64,000 nucleotides of DNA. Source: QHXW01 sp963847515. GTDB lineage: Bacteria; Acidobacteriota; Terriglobia; Bryobacterales; Bryobacteraceae. The notes beneath the pieces were generated by a model. It was given only the letters and a program-made list of their open reading frames with translations. It ran no database searches and was not told where the DNA came from. The position numbers and the translations under genes were made by a program. Where the stretch lies: the NCBI GenBank assembly GCA_963847515.1, contig CAWKAA010000007.1:1860001-1924000 (forward strand). The letters are read 5' to 3'. Below, piece by piece: positions 17,792 to 26,839 of this stretch; position 1 is the stretch's first letter; every line of letters begins with the position of its first letter.

Positions 17792-18589
17792 ATGATGACC
17801 CGCAGAGCGTTTACGCAGGCTTTGACACTTGGCATCGGCGCGGCTGGGACTAGCGCGCACGCCGCCAGCCGCCTCAGAATCGGCATTGGCACGTATACCT
17901 ACCACAGCCTTTCGATCGACGACATGATCACCCGGCTGGCCGCGTTGCCCATCACGGAGATCGAGATGTCGCGGGGTGAGTTTATGTTGATGAAACCGCC
18001 GACCGCCGAAATGTGCCAGTCGGCCAAAAGCAAATTCGACCGCGCGGGAATCCGCTGCGTGTCATATTACACAGCCACGATCAAAGATGACCGGGATTTA
18101 GATCTTGCCGTGCAGTTTGCCAGGCTCTTGGGCTCGCAAAACGTTTCCGGTGATGCGACCGGCGACATGCTGAGGAAAATCGACGAGCGCTTCACGCGGG
18201 AAGGCCTCACGTTCGGCATTCACAATCACTACTTCAAACAAAAATTCGCCTACGAAAGTCCGGATGACGTTCTAAATGCGCTGGCTGGGCGGTCGAAGAC
18301 CATGGGCGCTGCGCTGGATGTCGGACATATCGCCTCATGCGGCTACGACACAGTGGAAGCGGTTCAGAAGCTGGCCCCGTTTCTGAAAATGGTGCACCTG
18401 AAGGATGTGGCAGCCGCCGGCGGCGAAGATAATGTTTTGATCGGCCAGGGGATTGCGAAGATCCCGGACGTTATGAAAGAGCTGCACCGCGTGTCTTACC
18501 GCGGCCTGGTTGCCATCGAATATGAGAAAGAAGGCGACGTGGACCGGGACGTGGCCCGCGAAGTCGATTTTGCACGCAAGCTGGCATGA
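17792..18589 (+). CDS. Tat-exported sugar phosphate isomerase/epimerase-like TIM barrel
   Basis: 265 residues. Twin-arginine signal MMTRRAFTQALTLGIGAAG, then an AP-endonuclease-2-type TIM barrel with the conserved metal-site segments FGIHNHYFKQKF, GAALDVGHIAS, FLKMVHLKDV and GLVAIEYEKEGD. These residues bind a divalent metal in xylose-isomerase-like epimerases. It lies between the ThuA gene (12 nt) and the DUF2891 gene (19 nt), so an operon is likely. The exact sugar is unknown. Confidence 0.9.
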   Translation: MMTRRAFTQALTLGIGAAGTSAHAASRLRIGIGTYTYHSLSIDDMITRLAALPITEIEMSRGEFMLMKPPTAEMCQSAKSKFDRAGIRCVSYYTATIKDDRDLDLAVQFARLLGSQNVSGDATGDMLRKIDERFTREGLTFGIHNHYFKQKFAYESPDDVLNALAGRSKTMGAALDVGHIASCGYDTVEAVQKLAPFLKMVHLKDVAAAGGEDNVLIGQGIAKIPDVMKELHRVSYRGLVAIEYEKEGDVDRDVAREVDFARKLA

Positions 18590-18608
18590 CTCCAAAGTAT
18601 CCCGCGCT

Positions 18609-19664
18609 ATGATCCGGCTGTTCATGGCCGGTGTTGTTCTGAGCGGAGGTCTGATGGCCGATTCCGAATTCGACCAAATTCAGGCGGCGCGTTTTGCCAG
18701 GCTGGCGCTCGACTGCATCCACAAGGAATACCCCAACAAGATCGCGCATTCGTTGAACTCCGACGCCGATGTGAAGCCGCCGCGTGAACTGACCCCGGCG
18801 TTTTATGGTTGCTTTGACTGGCACTCTTGCGTCCATGCGCACTGGCTTCTGGTCCGGCTGATTCAGATGTTTCCTGAGGCGGCGTTCGCACCTGAAGCTC
18901 GCCGTGCGCTGGCGCAGAGCCTGACGCTCGCCAACATCGCACAGGAAGTGAAATATCTCAACGAGGCCGGACGCAATAGCTTCGAGCGCCCCTACGGTCT
19001 GGCCTGGCTGCTGCAACTTGCCGCCGAGTTGAAGGAATCCAGCGACCCCGAGGCGCGAGAGTGGTCCGCCACACTCCATCCGCTCGAACAGGCCGTCACC
19101 GCCCGTATCTCTTCATGGCTGCCGAAATTAGAGCATCCGGTCCGTACGGGAGAGCACAGCAATACCGCCTTTGCGATGGGCCTGATGCTCGATTACGCGC
19201 GGATCACGGGCAACGCAGAATTTGGCCGGCTGGTGGAATCACGCGCGCGGGATTATTACTTTAAGGACCGGAATTGTCCGCTCGCCTACGAGCCTTCGGG
19301 CGAAGACTTTCTTTCGCCGTGCCTGACCGAGGCCGATGTCGTACGCCGGATGCTCTCACACGCCGAGTTCGGCCGGTGGCTCCGTGATTTTCTCCCCCGC
19401 GTGGGCCTGCAGCCCACAAGGGTTTCCGACGTGACCGACGGCAGGCTCTATCACTTGGCCGGATTGAACCTCAGCCGCGCATGGATGATCGAGGGCATCG
19501 TGTCGAAACTCCCGCCTGCCGACCCTCGTGCGCAATCTCTGACGGTGCTCGCCGGCAAGCTCAAGCAAGCCGGTCTCGACAGCATCAAGAGCGAACACTA
19601 TGAGGGAGGGCATTGGCTGGGCAGTTTCGCGGTCTACCTGGTGAGCGGGCGCGGGCTGCACTGA
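18609..19664 (+). CDS. DUF2891-family exported protein
   Basis: 351 residues from the ATG of MIRLFMAGVVLSGGLMADSE, a signal peptide; a longer frame begins inside the preceding gene and is not used. Family marks are ELTPAFYGCFDWHSCVHAHW near residue 60, RPYGLAWLLQLAAEL, and a HSNTAFAMGLMLDYAR segment, an all-alpha toroid-like pattern. DUF2891 has no proven function; the His/Trp/Asp-rich front resembles glycan-processing alpha/alpha barrels. It is the last gene of the ThuA operon, ending 3 nt before the convergent receptor gene, with no terminator seen between them. Confidence 0.9.
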   Translation: MIRLFMAGVVLSGGLMADSEFDQIQAARFARLALDCIHKEYPNKIAHSLNSDADVKPPRELTPAFYGCFDWHSCVHAHWLLVRLIQMFPEAAFAPEARRALAQSLTLANIAQEVKYLNEAGRNSFERPYGLAWLLQLAAELKESSDPEAREWSATLHPLEQAVTARISSWLPKLEHPVRTGEHSNTAFAMGLMLDYARITGNAEFGRLVESRARDYYFKDRNCPLAYEPSGEDFLSPCLTEADVVRRMLSHAEFGRWLRDFLPRVGLQPTRVSDVTDGRLYHLAGLNLSRAWMIEGIVSKLPPADPRAQSLTVLAGKLKQAGLDSIKSEHYEGGHWLGSFAVYLVSGRGLH

Positions 19665-19667
19665 AAG

Positions 19668-22151
19668 CTACGGGGCAATCTCCTTTCCGAGCCAGCGCAG
19701 GCGTACCACAAAGTGACGTCCTTCGCTGCCATAAAAAGTCTGATACGGCGGTGCTTCTACGGTGCTGTTCACCGTGGTGGGATTCCGGTGGTTCGTGATG
19801 TTGTTGAAGCCGCCGCGTATGGCGAAGCGCGTTTTTCGAAAGTGGAAACGCCACTCCGCGTGAAGATTCAAGTTGAAATAATCCGGGAAGCGATGAGAGT
19901 CCGGGGCTCCGAGGAGATCTCCGTTGTCGTGTTGGACGGAGAACGGGAACCCGCTGCGCATTTCCAGCAAATAAGCCGCAGCCCAGTTCTTCCATAAAGT
20001 CGGCAGGTAGCCCCAACTCAAGAAGCGGTTGGGCGTGTCCCAGGGCAGCGGGCCGCTGTTGCTGAAGCCCTGAACCACCAGCGGCTGATCGATGGTTTGC
20101 TCGATCACATCATTGGAATGCGTCCGGGACCGGGTATAACTTGCCATCCACTCGTAGCGCCCTCCGAAGGGCTGACGAATGGTCAATTGCGCGGAGTCGT
20201 AGTCGTCGTGCCGTGCGTTTGTCAGGTTGAAAATCTGCTCCAGATAAGCGGCTTGGTAAGTCTCCGTAAAACTGGCGGGCGCGACCACCGGTTCAGGCAG
20301 CGTGTTGACGTAAGCGAACTGATCGCTACCGCGGCGGCGCAGGAGACTTACGTTGACCCGAATCCTGCGGGGAAACAGGTGATCCACGCCCAACGTCCAG
20401 TTCTGGACGCGCGGAGCGTTGAGACGCTGGTTGCCTAGAGTAAACAGGGTGAGCGAGTTTGCCCGCAGCAGCGTTCCATCCGGTGCATAAACGTCGGCAA
20501 GCGAATACTGATCGAGCGGCCTGGTAAACAATTGCAAGGTGGTGGGGTCGTATACGACGGCATATCCGCCTGAGATTCGCGTGTTGTCGAAAATCCCGTA
20601 GGAGAAAGACGCTCGCGGCGACCAAGCCGTCCGCCGGATCAGCTCATCCCAGTCCTGGCGGACGCCGATTTCGAAGGTCAGGTTCGGGCGCATGTGCCAA
20701 TCGTCGAGCAGGTACGAGGACGCCTCCAGGCTGGGCCGGCTGAAACTGCCATTACCGGCGAAGGTGACAGAGCGAAGCAGGTCGTGGGTCACGCCGAAGA
20801 GGTCGTAACCGGTGCGGCTGAAATCCTGCGAGTAATCCAGACGATCCACATCAAAACCGGTCTTGATCTGGTGCCGCCCCGCGAGGTGAAAGGCCGGAAA
20901 AAACAGATTCCCAAAGTACTGGCCGCGCCGCGAGTGCTGGGTGGAATCGCGGAAGTAATTGCCCTGGCGGCCGGCGGGCGTGAACACATAAATGCCCTCT
21001 CCTTGCGGGATCTGCCGCAAAAAGGTGAACAACTCGCCGAAGCCGAATTCGAGCAGCGTGTCTCGCGCGATATACATCTGGTCTTTCACGCCCGCGAACC
21101 AGGTACGGATGCGGAGATCGGTTGTCGTGGAGGGAGGATCGAGCGCGCTCAAGCCGAGCCTTGCAGCGTTATCGTAGTTGAACAGAAAATCGCAGAACAA
21201 TATATTCGCCGGTGTCAGATTCACCTGCGCGTGAAGAATGTTGGCGGCTCGCCAGCTGGTGGACTGGTCCTGCCCTCTCGGCAGCTCAGGGACGATCAGG
21301 ATGTTATAGTCGCCGTCCAGGCTATCCGAGAACCAGGCGCGTCCTTTGAGGATGGGTCCGGAAAAATTGGCGCGCGGTGTCCACGAGCCGAGATGAAGAC
21401 CCTTCTGGCTATCGACACCTGGAATGAAGTTAGTGGCGGAATAGCGGAATCGATCGTCGCCGGTTTCGGTCTTGATTTGCAGCGTGCCGGCCGAGCCCTT
21501 GCCGAACTCAGGTGAGTAGCGGCCGCTGAGATAATCGAGCGCCTGCACCGATTCCACGCTCACGCGGGCGTCCAGCAATCCGGTTAACGGATCGCTAATA
21601 TTAAACCCATCCAGCAAATAGTTGGTCTGGTTTTCTTTGCCTCCGTCGAAGTGCAGGCCGCCGCTCGGGTCTTCGATCACGCCGGGCATGATAGACATGG
21701 CGTTGCGAAGGCTGTGCGTTGAGGGATATGGCACATCAAGAATCTGAATGCCGCTCAGCCTGCGTTCCGAATCGGTCTTCTCTACGTCTATAGGTGATGG
21801 TGAAGAGGTGACGTCCACCGACTGCAGGATTTCTTTGGCGTGGTTCAACACCAGGTGCACTTCCGGACCCCCTTCACGCACCTGGACGGAGAAACCTTTT
21901 AATGGAAAAAAACCCGCGCACTCGGCGTTGAACTGGTAATCGCCCGCGGAAGGAATCCGGAGGATGAACCGGCCGGTGGGATCGGAAACAGTATGCGCCG
22001 GACTCACCGCTGCCGATGAGACAGTGATTAACGCGCCGTCTACCGCGGCCTCGTTCTCATCGATCACGCGGCCCGTGACCGTGATCCCTGCGGCACGCAG
22101 CGGAAACGCCATAAAACAAAACGCTAATGCCGGCCAGACCCCGAGCTTCAC
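19668..22151 (-). CDS. TonB-dependent receptor with carboxypeptidase regulatory domain
   Basis: 827 residues from a GTG that has AAGGA upstream and gives a signal peptide (MKLGVWPALAFCFMAFPLRA). An in-frame ATG 126 bases upstream would overlap the glycosyltransferase gene and has no signal at its front. The order is CarboxypepD_reg-like domain (GRVIDENEAAVDGALITVSS), plug (SLRNAMSIMPGVIEDPSGG, NYLLDGFNISDPLTG), and 22-strand-type barrel to the end. It is shorter than the 1195-residue receptor and of another subfamily. It follows the HpnI-like gene by 40 nt on the same strand, so the two may be co-transcribed. The ligand is unknown. Confidence 0.91.
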   Translation of the reverse strand: MKLGVWPALAFCFMAFPLRAAGITVTGRVIDENEAAVDGALITVSSAAVSPAHTVSDPTGRFILRIPSAGDYQFNAECAGFFPLKGFSVQVREGGPEVHLVLNHAKEILQSVDVTSSPSPIDVEKTDSERRLSGIQILDVPYPSTHSLRNAMSIMPGVIEDPSGGLHFDGGKENQTNYLLDGFNISDPLTGLLDARVSVESVQALDYLSGRYSPEFGKGSAGTLQIKTETGDDRFRYSATNFIPGVDSQKGLHLGSWTPRANFSGPILKGRAWFSDSLDGDYNILIVPELPRGQDQSTSWRAANILHAQVNLTPANILFCDFLFNYDNAARLGLSALDPPSTTTDLRIRTWFAGVKDQMYIARDTLLEFGFGELFTFLRQIPQGEGIYVFTPAGRQGNYFRDSTQHSRRGQYFGNLFFPAFHLAGRHQIKTGFDVDRLDYSQDFSRTGYDLFGVTHDLLRSVTFAGNGSFSRPSLEASSYLLDDWHMRPNLTFEIGVRQDWDELIRRTAWSPRASFSYGIFDNTRISGGYAVVYDPTTLQLFTRPLDQYSLADVYAPDGTLLRANSLTLFTLGNQRLNAPRVQNWTLGVDHLFPRRIRVNVSLLRRRGSDQFAYVNTLPEPVVAPASFTETYQAAYLEQIFNLTNARHDDYDSAQLTIRQPFGGRYEWMASYTRSRTHSNDVIEQTIDQPLVVQGFSNSGPLPWDTPNRFLSWGYLPTLWKNWAAAYLLEMRSGFPFSVQHDNGDLLGAPDSHRFPDYFNLNLHAEWRFHFRKTRFAIRGGFNNITNHRNPTTVNSTVEAPPYQTFYGSEGRHFVVRLRWLGKEIAP

Positions 22152-22191
22152 ACACGATCCTTCTGTCAATATAGCGCCGGCGAATTGCGCG

Positions 22192-23334
22192 CTATTCGAT
22201 GAGCGCGATGCGGCCGTCACGGGCGAGCCGATACCGGCGTCCTCGCCACAAGACGGTTGTACCGAAGAATCCGTCAATCCAGAATAAGAAGTTCAGCATG
22301 TCCTGTAATGGAATGCACATCCACTGAAGGAACGTCAGGCTGCCGGCTAAGACCCGATGAACGGTGATCCATGCCGCGGCAGCGCGCAAGAGAAGGGCCG
22401 CGGCAGCGACGGGCCAAAGGTGCGGCTCCCACCACCAGAGCGCCAGCGCCAGCGGCACTGGATTGGTAAACAGTTCTCCTACATATCCAATGGGCCGCGA
22501 ACGCCGTGTGCTGCGCGCCCATCGAAGGCGGTGCCCCATGTTGCTCCGGAAACTTCCACCGCCGATGTGATGCTCGATGCGATACGAGGAAAGCACCACG
22601 CGATGCCCCAGGCGGTCAGCCATCTGCCCGATGACGAAATCTTCGGCCAGATAATCGTTCAGGGTTTCGATGCCGCCCATCTCCGCGAGAACGCTCTTGC
22701 GTATGGCGATCGCGGGACCGAGAGCAAACTTCATGCCTTCCAGCATGCGCGCCACCAGCACACCGCCTATAAACTGCGTGTTCATGCCGAGGGCGTCCAG
22801 CTTCCACCAGAAGCCGTGTTCCGCGATAGCGAGATAGGGGCAGGTGACCATGCCGACGCGAGGATCCTGAAACTCACCGGCGATCCCTTCGAGCATGTCG
22901 GGTCCCGAGCGTACGTCGCTGTCTCTCATGACAAGTAGCTCGAACTGCGCGGCGGCCTGCATCAAGTGAATGCTGAAGACTTTGGCGTTTGGATAGGGTG
23001 GCTCCCCCGTGATGATGACGCTGGCGGGCACGTGGGGAAACTCCGCCATCAGTTTATGTACGATGGACGATGCCGGATCGTCGCTGCGGCGGAAGGCGAA
23101 GAGAAGCTCGAATCGAGGGTACCGCTGGGTGAACGACGATCGCAGGTTCTCCTCGAGGCCTCTCTCGGCGCCGTGGAGGGGCGTCAGCACGCTGATGGGA
23201 GGAGCCGACTCGAGGCGGGGCGTCTTCTGGCGCAAGTAATGGCGGGCCGCGAGGATCACGAGCACGCAGTAAACCATCGATCCGGTCACGAGCGCGGAGA
23301 GTATGGCCGTTGTCAGGATGAATCCGTAGTTCAA
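22192..23334 (-). CDS. hpnI: HpnI-like / ceramide glucosyltransferase-type glycosyltransferase
   Basis: 380 residues; the start is TTG with AAAGG close upstream. An N-terminal membrane helix (FILTTAILSALVTGSMVYCV) is followed by a GT2/GT21 domain: ISVLTPLHGAERGLEENL, MRDSDVRSGPDML (DxD), a FIGGVLVARMLEGMKFALG segment, EDFVIGQMADRLGHRVVLS, and RLRWARSTR in place of QxxRW, then C-terminal membrane helices. This is the layout of HpnI, which adds N-acetylglucosamine to bacteriohopanetetrol in hopanoid synthesis, and of ceramide glucosyltransferases. No other hopanoid gene is in the window, so HpnI is the best family name rather than a proven role. Confidence 0.85.
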   Translation of the reverse strand: MNYGFILTTAILSALVTGSMVYCVLVILAARHYLRQKTPRLESAPPISVLTPLHGAERGLEENLRSSFTQRYPRFELLFAFRRSDDPASSIVHKLMAEFPHVPASVIITGEPPYPNAKVFSIHLMQAAAQFELLVMRDSDVRSGPDMLEGIAGEFQDPRVGMVTCPYLAIAEHGFWWKLDALGMNTQFIGGVLVARMLEGMKFALGPAIAIRKSVLAEMGGIETLNDYLAEDFVIGQMADRLGHRVVLSSYRIEHHIGGGSFRSNMGHRLRWARSTRRSRPIGYVGELFTNPVPLALALWWWEPHLWPVAAAALLLRAAAAWITVHRVLAGSLTFLQWMCIPLQDMLNFLFWIDGFFGTTVLWRGRRYRLARDGRIALIE

Positions 23335-23359
23335 GACCTTTCAGTTTTATACAGTTCGG

Positions 23360-23377
23360 GTGGTTGAAGACAACCAC
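23360..23377. promoter_or_regulatory. Perfect hairpin between divergent genes
   Basis: GTGGTTG and CAACCAC (7 bp) around an AAGA loop, 26 bases before the glycosyltransferase start and about 90 before the Gly/Tyr-rich exported protein gene. No T-run follows on either strand, so it is not a clear terminator; it may be an operator or a 5' leader structure. Confidence 0.3.
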
Positions 23378-23466
23378 TTCGTTCCAGGTCAGCCAACCCC
23401 GTGCTTACTAAATATCGCAGCCCCAAGGAAATTGCCGCTGGCATCTCACTTGCATGGGGTTCGAGA

Positions 23467-24285
23467 ATGTGGAACCTGTTGATCCTGGGCGTCTCAGTGG
23501 CTGGAATGCTGGCGGCGCAAAACAGTTCGCCCGATCCGCCAGCGCAGTGGCGCAAGTTCGGCGAATCGCGTCCCGCAAATCCACCACCCATGCCGGCGGA
23601 AGTCAGGCTGCCGGCGGGCTCGTGGATTACGCTCCGGGTGAACCAACCGCTGTCGAGTAACCACAATCATTCCGGCGACGCTTTTACGGCTACTCTTGTC
23701 CAGCCGCTAGTGGCCGACGGAATAGTGATTGCCCGCCGCGGCCAGACCGTCGCGGGCCGGGTGGTTGAAGCGCAAAAAGCCGGGCACGCCAAGGGAACCT
23801 CACGCCTGGGGATCGAGATCACCGAGATTAGCCTGGTTGACGGGCAGCAAATCCCTGTGAAGACGCAGCTGATCGAGCGCCGGGGCGATACATCGGTTGG
23901 CAGGGATGTGGGCGCCATTGGAGTGACTACGGGAGTGGGCGCGGCCATCGGCGCTGGAGTCGCCGGCGGATTCGGGGCTGGGGTGGGCGCGCTGGCCGGA
24001 GCCTTTGTTTCGACCATTGGCGTTCTGGTTACACGGGGAAAGCCGACCGTAGTGTATCCGGAAACAGTGCTCACGTTCCGCCTGGAAGGCCCCCTCACGG
24101 TTTCGATCGCACGTTCCAGAGCCTTTCGACCGGCTCGCCGGGAAGATAACGTGCAGCCGGCGTTATACCGGCGAGGCCCGCCGCGTTTGCTTCCTCCGCC
24201 ATACTACGGCGGCTACTACTACCCGCCTTATTATTGGGGTCCAGGGTTCGCGTTTTATGGCCGTGGCTTTTATCGCCGCTGGTAG
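23467..24285 (+). CDS. Exported Gly/Ala-rich protein with Tyr/Pro-rich tail (paralogue A)
   Basis: 272 residues from MWNLLILGVSVAGMLAAQNS, a signal peptide; a longer in-frame start has no such signal at its front. A beta-rich core (ITLRVNQPLSSNHNHSGD, GIVIARRGQTVAGRVVEAQK, GIEITEISLVDGQQIPVKTQ) is followed by an Ala/Gly hydrophobic stretch at about 155-195 (GAAIGAGVAGGFGAGVGALA), then YPETVLTFRLEGPLTVSI and a tail rich in Tyr, Pro and Gly. It is homologous over the core to the gene at 25533-26645. The family is not recognised by name; the glycine-zipper-like stretch suggests membrane or envelope association. Confidence 0.85.
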   Translation: MWNLLILGVSVAGMLAAQNSSPDPPAQWRKFGESRPANPPPMPAEVRLPAGSWITLRVNQPLSSNHNHSGDAFTATLVQPLVADGIVIARRGQTVAGRVVEAQKAGHAKGTSRLGIEITEISLVDGQQIPVKTQLIERRGDTSVGRDVGAIGVTTGVGAAIGAGVAGGFGAGVGALAGAFVSTIGVLVTRGKPTVVYPETVLTFRLEGPLTVSIARSRAFRPARREDNVQPALYRRGPPRLLPPPYYGGYYYPPYYWGPGFAFYGRGFYRRW

Positions 24286-24333
24286 GTAACGTAGCGCCCG
24301 GCAAAAGCACCGTTCCTACCATAGGGTGGGCAC

Positions 24334-25408
24334 ATGCGTAATCACGATGTAGCCAGTGTCTCCAGGCGGAAGATTCTTTTTTCGGCGATTGGATTTCTGG
24401 CCGCAGCCAAACGGCTGAAGAGCTGGCAGGACTCGACCTTCTCCACCGATGTCAAGGTAGTCAATGTGCTGGCTACCGTCCGTGACAAGCAAGGAAAGAT
24501 CGTCCAAACCCTGACTAAGGACGATTTCACGCTCGAGGAAGACGGCCGTCCGCAAACCATTCGGTATTTCTCGCGAGAGACAGATCTGCCGTTGACTCTG
24601 GGACTGCTGATCGACACCAGCATGAGTCAGCGGCGTGTTCTCGGCCAGGAACGCACGGCGAGCGACCGCTTCCTGGACCAGGTGCTGCGCGAAGACAAGG
24701 ACAAGGCCTTCGTCATTCATTTCGACCGTGAGGTGGAACTGCTCGAGGACCTCACATCCTCGCGCAAGAAGCTGGAAGCAGCACTCACGTCATTGGCAAC
24801 GCCGGAGTTGCAACAGCGCGGGGGTGGCGGTGGCGGTGGTCGTGGATATCCTGGCTCCGGCGGCGGCTCTCGCGGCGGGCGCCACGGTGGCGGCACCATG
24901 CTCTTATGACGCGGTGTTTCTGGCGTCCGATGAGATCATGAAAAAGCAGCACGGACGCAAAGCGGTGGTCGTACTCTCCGACGGCGTAGATACCGGCAGC
25001 AAAATCAGTTTGACTTCGGCCATTGAATCGGCGCAGAGAGCGGACGTACTGGTTTACTCCATCCTGTTCGCTGACGAGGAGGGGTACGGACAGCGAGGAG
25101 GGGGTTTCGGAGGCGGAGGCATGGGCCGCCGCGGTGGTTATCCAGGTTCGAGATACCCGCAAAACCGGCCCGACGGGAAAAAAATCTTGCAGCAAATTTC
25201 ACAGGAGACCGGCGCCAGCTTTTTCGAAGTTTCGAAAAAGCAGCCTATCGAGCAGATCTATTCCCGGCTGGAAGAGGAACTGCGGAACCAGTACAGCATG
25301 GGCTATACGCCCGATAAAGAAGGATCGGGATTTCGCAAAATCAGCCTGGCCGTAAAACAGAAAGGGCTGGTGGTCCAGGCGCGAGACGGCTACTATGCCG
25401 GCAGGTGA
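24334..25408 (+). CDS. Tat-exported VWA-domain protein, frameshifted at 24904-24905
   Basis: The first frame (24334-24909) encodes a twin-arginine start (SRRKILFSAIGFLAA), the family strand VVNVLATVRDKQGKIVQTL and a VWA domain with an intact metal site, GLLIDTSMSQ (DxSxS). It then enters a Gly-rich stretch and stops at TGA. The next frame continues with YDAVFLASDEIMKKQHGRK, AVVVLSDGVDTGSK, a second Gly-rich insert and YSMGYTPDKEGSGFRKISL to 25408. Removing one T at 24904-24905 fuses both into about 357 residues of normal layout. The break is thus a one-base insertion (error or mutation); a +1 programmed shift is less likely. It sits between two paralogous exported proteins. Confidence 0.85.
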
Positions 25409-25532
25409 TTTTGCTGACTGGCCGAAATCCACCATGCCGCTCGATTGCGGCCAGAACACTCCGGAATTGGGCCTTCATATTCAATTGTTTGCAGGTGGCG
25501 AAACAGATGCATAGTAGGATACGTCGATTACT

Positions 25533-26645
25533 ATGAGACATCTTATGAATAGCGTCCTTGCGATCCCAACCCGTGTTACCTATGGCTTGCTGGTCGGTTT
25601 GCTTGCTGCCCCCGGTTTAATATTGGCTCAAGACCAGCCCGACAACTCCCCGGTACCGCCCGAAGTGCAGCAGCAGAATCCGCCGAACACCGGCGGATGG
25701 AGGCGAGCGGATGAACCGCCGCCCAGCCAGCAAAATTCGCCGGGCCCGAACTATTATCCGAATTACTCTCAGAACCAACAGAACCAGGGTCCTTATGGGG
25801 ATCGAGGTCCGGCGCCGTCCTACGGTCCGGTGCCGTCGCACTTGACCATCAAGCCGGGGACATTTGTGACCGTGCGCGTCAACCAGGGGTTGTCGTCGGA
25901 CCGAAACCAGGTAGGCGATGCGTTCTCGGCCACGCTGGTCAAGCCGCTTGTGGTTGATGGTGTGGTGCTGGCCGAACGCGGACAAACCATCGGAGGCCGC
26001 GTATCGGAAGCGCAGAAGGCCGGACGCGTGGAAGGAACTTCGCGACTGGGCGTGCAGTTGACCGAACTGACGCTGGCAGACGGCCAGCAGGTTCCCGTGA
26101 AGTCGCAATTGATCAGCCGCAGCGGCGGAACCTCTGTGGGGCGTGATGTTGGCGCAGTTGCGGGAACCACGGCTGTGGGCGCCGGCATTGGCGCAGCAGC
26201 AGACTGGGGACGCGGAGCGGCGATCGGCGCAGGTGCGGGTGCTGCGGTTGGCATCATCGGCGTACTGCTGACCCGTGGCCATCCGACGATCCTTTATCCG
26301 GAGTCGGTTTTGACTTTCCGGATTGACGCGCCCGTCACGGTCTCAACCGACCACGCGCCGCAAGCTTTCCGCTACGTGGAGCCGACCGATTATGACCGGC
26401 CGTACTACCAGGACCGGCCACCACAACAGACGGCTTGCGCTGGATACGGATGCGCGCCGCCGCCGGCCTATGCTTATCCTTACTACGGCAGCTACTACGG
26501 TTATCCCTACTATTACGGACCTGGACTCGGGTTCTACTATGGGCCGAGTTTCTTCTGGGGAGGCGGATTCTACGGTCGCGGATTCTATGGTGGTCGCGGT
26601 TTCTACGGAGGACGCGGGTTCGGTGGTCGGGGCGGCCGCCGTTAA
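25533..26645 (+). CDS. Exported Gly/Ala-rich protein with Gly/Tyr-rich tail (paralogue B)
   Basis: 370 residues. Signal region near residues 15-32 (TYGLLVGLLAAPGLILAQ), a Gln/Asn/Pro-rich spacer, then the same core as the gene at 23467 (FVTVRVNQGLSSDRNQVGD, GVVLAERGQTIGGRVSEAQK, GVQLTELTLADGQQVPVKSQ), a Gly/Ala hydrophobic stretch with a tryptophan, YPESVLTFRIDAPVTVS, and a tail of Tyr-, Phe- and Gly-rich repeats (FYGRGFYGGRGFYGGRGFGG). The tail could be a low-complexity surface or adhesive segment. The function is unknown. A strong terminator follows 30 bases after the stop. Confidence 0.86.
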   Translation: MRHLMNSVLAIPTRVTYGLLVGLLAAPGLILAQDQPDNSPVPPEVQQQNPPNTGGWRRADEPPPSQQNSPGPNYYPNYSQNQQNQGPYGDRGPAPSYGPVPSHLTIKPGTFVTVRVNQGLSSDRNQVGDAFSATLVKPLVVDGVVLAERGQTIGGRVSEAQKAGRVEGTSRLGVQLTELTLADGQQVPVKSQLISRSGGTSVGRDVGAVAGTTAVGAGIGAAADWGRGAAIGAGAGAAVGIIGVLLTRGHPTILYPESVLTFRIDAPVTVSTDHAPQAFRYVEPTDYDRPYYQDRPPQQTACAGYGCAPPPAYAYPYYGSYYGYPYYYGPGLGFYYGPSFFWGGGFYGRGFYGGRGFYGGRGFGGRGGRR

Positions 26646-26675
26646 GTAATCCATTCGCAGCTTCAACCGCTTGTC

Positions 26676-26705
26676 GGGCCGAGCGCAATGCTCGGCCCTT
26701 TTTTT
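26676..26705 (+). terminator. Strong intrinsic terminator
   Basis: A perfect 9-bp stem (GGGCCGAGC with GCTCGGCCC), five-base loop GCAAT, followed by seven T residues, 30 bases after the stop of the Gly/Tyr-rich protein gene. Confidence 0.92.
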
Positions 26706-26722
26706 GTCTCAAAGCTTTCACA

Positions 26723-26776
26723 ACAACCGCTCCTTTTACGTCTGCTTGCCGATCCGCGACTAAAAGGAGCGGTTGT
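26723..26776. repeat. 16-bp perfect inverted repeat
   Basis: ACAACCGCTCCTTTTA at 26723-26738 is repeated as its exact complement at 26761-26776, with 22 bases between. It lies just past the strong terminator and about 63 bases before the cupin gene. It may be a second, bidirectional transcription barrier or the remains of a small mobile element; no open frame lies inside. Confidence 0.8.
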
Positions 26777-26839
26777 CGTTCCGTTTAGCATGTAGAATGG
26801 CAGATCGCGCTCGCCGAGCGGGCGTGCGGAGCTGAATGC

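Noticed and set aside
24901..24912. Programmed +1 frameshift like that of release factor 2
   Set aside because: There is a TGA-C context but no slippery CTT before it and no internal Shine-Dalgarno at the right distance; a one-base insertion is simpler.
25415..25460. Inverted CTGGCCG/CGGCCAG pair after the VWA gene as a terminator
   Set aside because: The arms are only 7 bp with a loop over 20 bases and no T-run.
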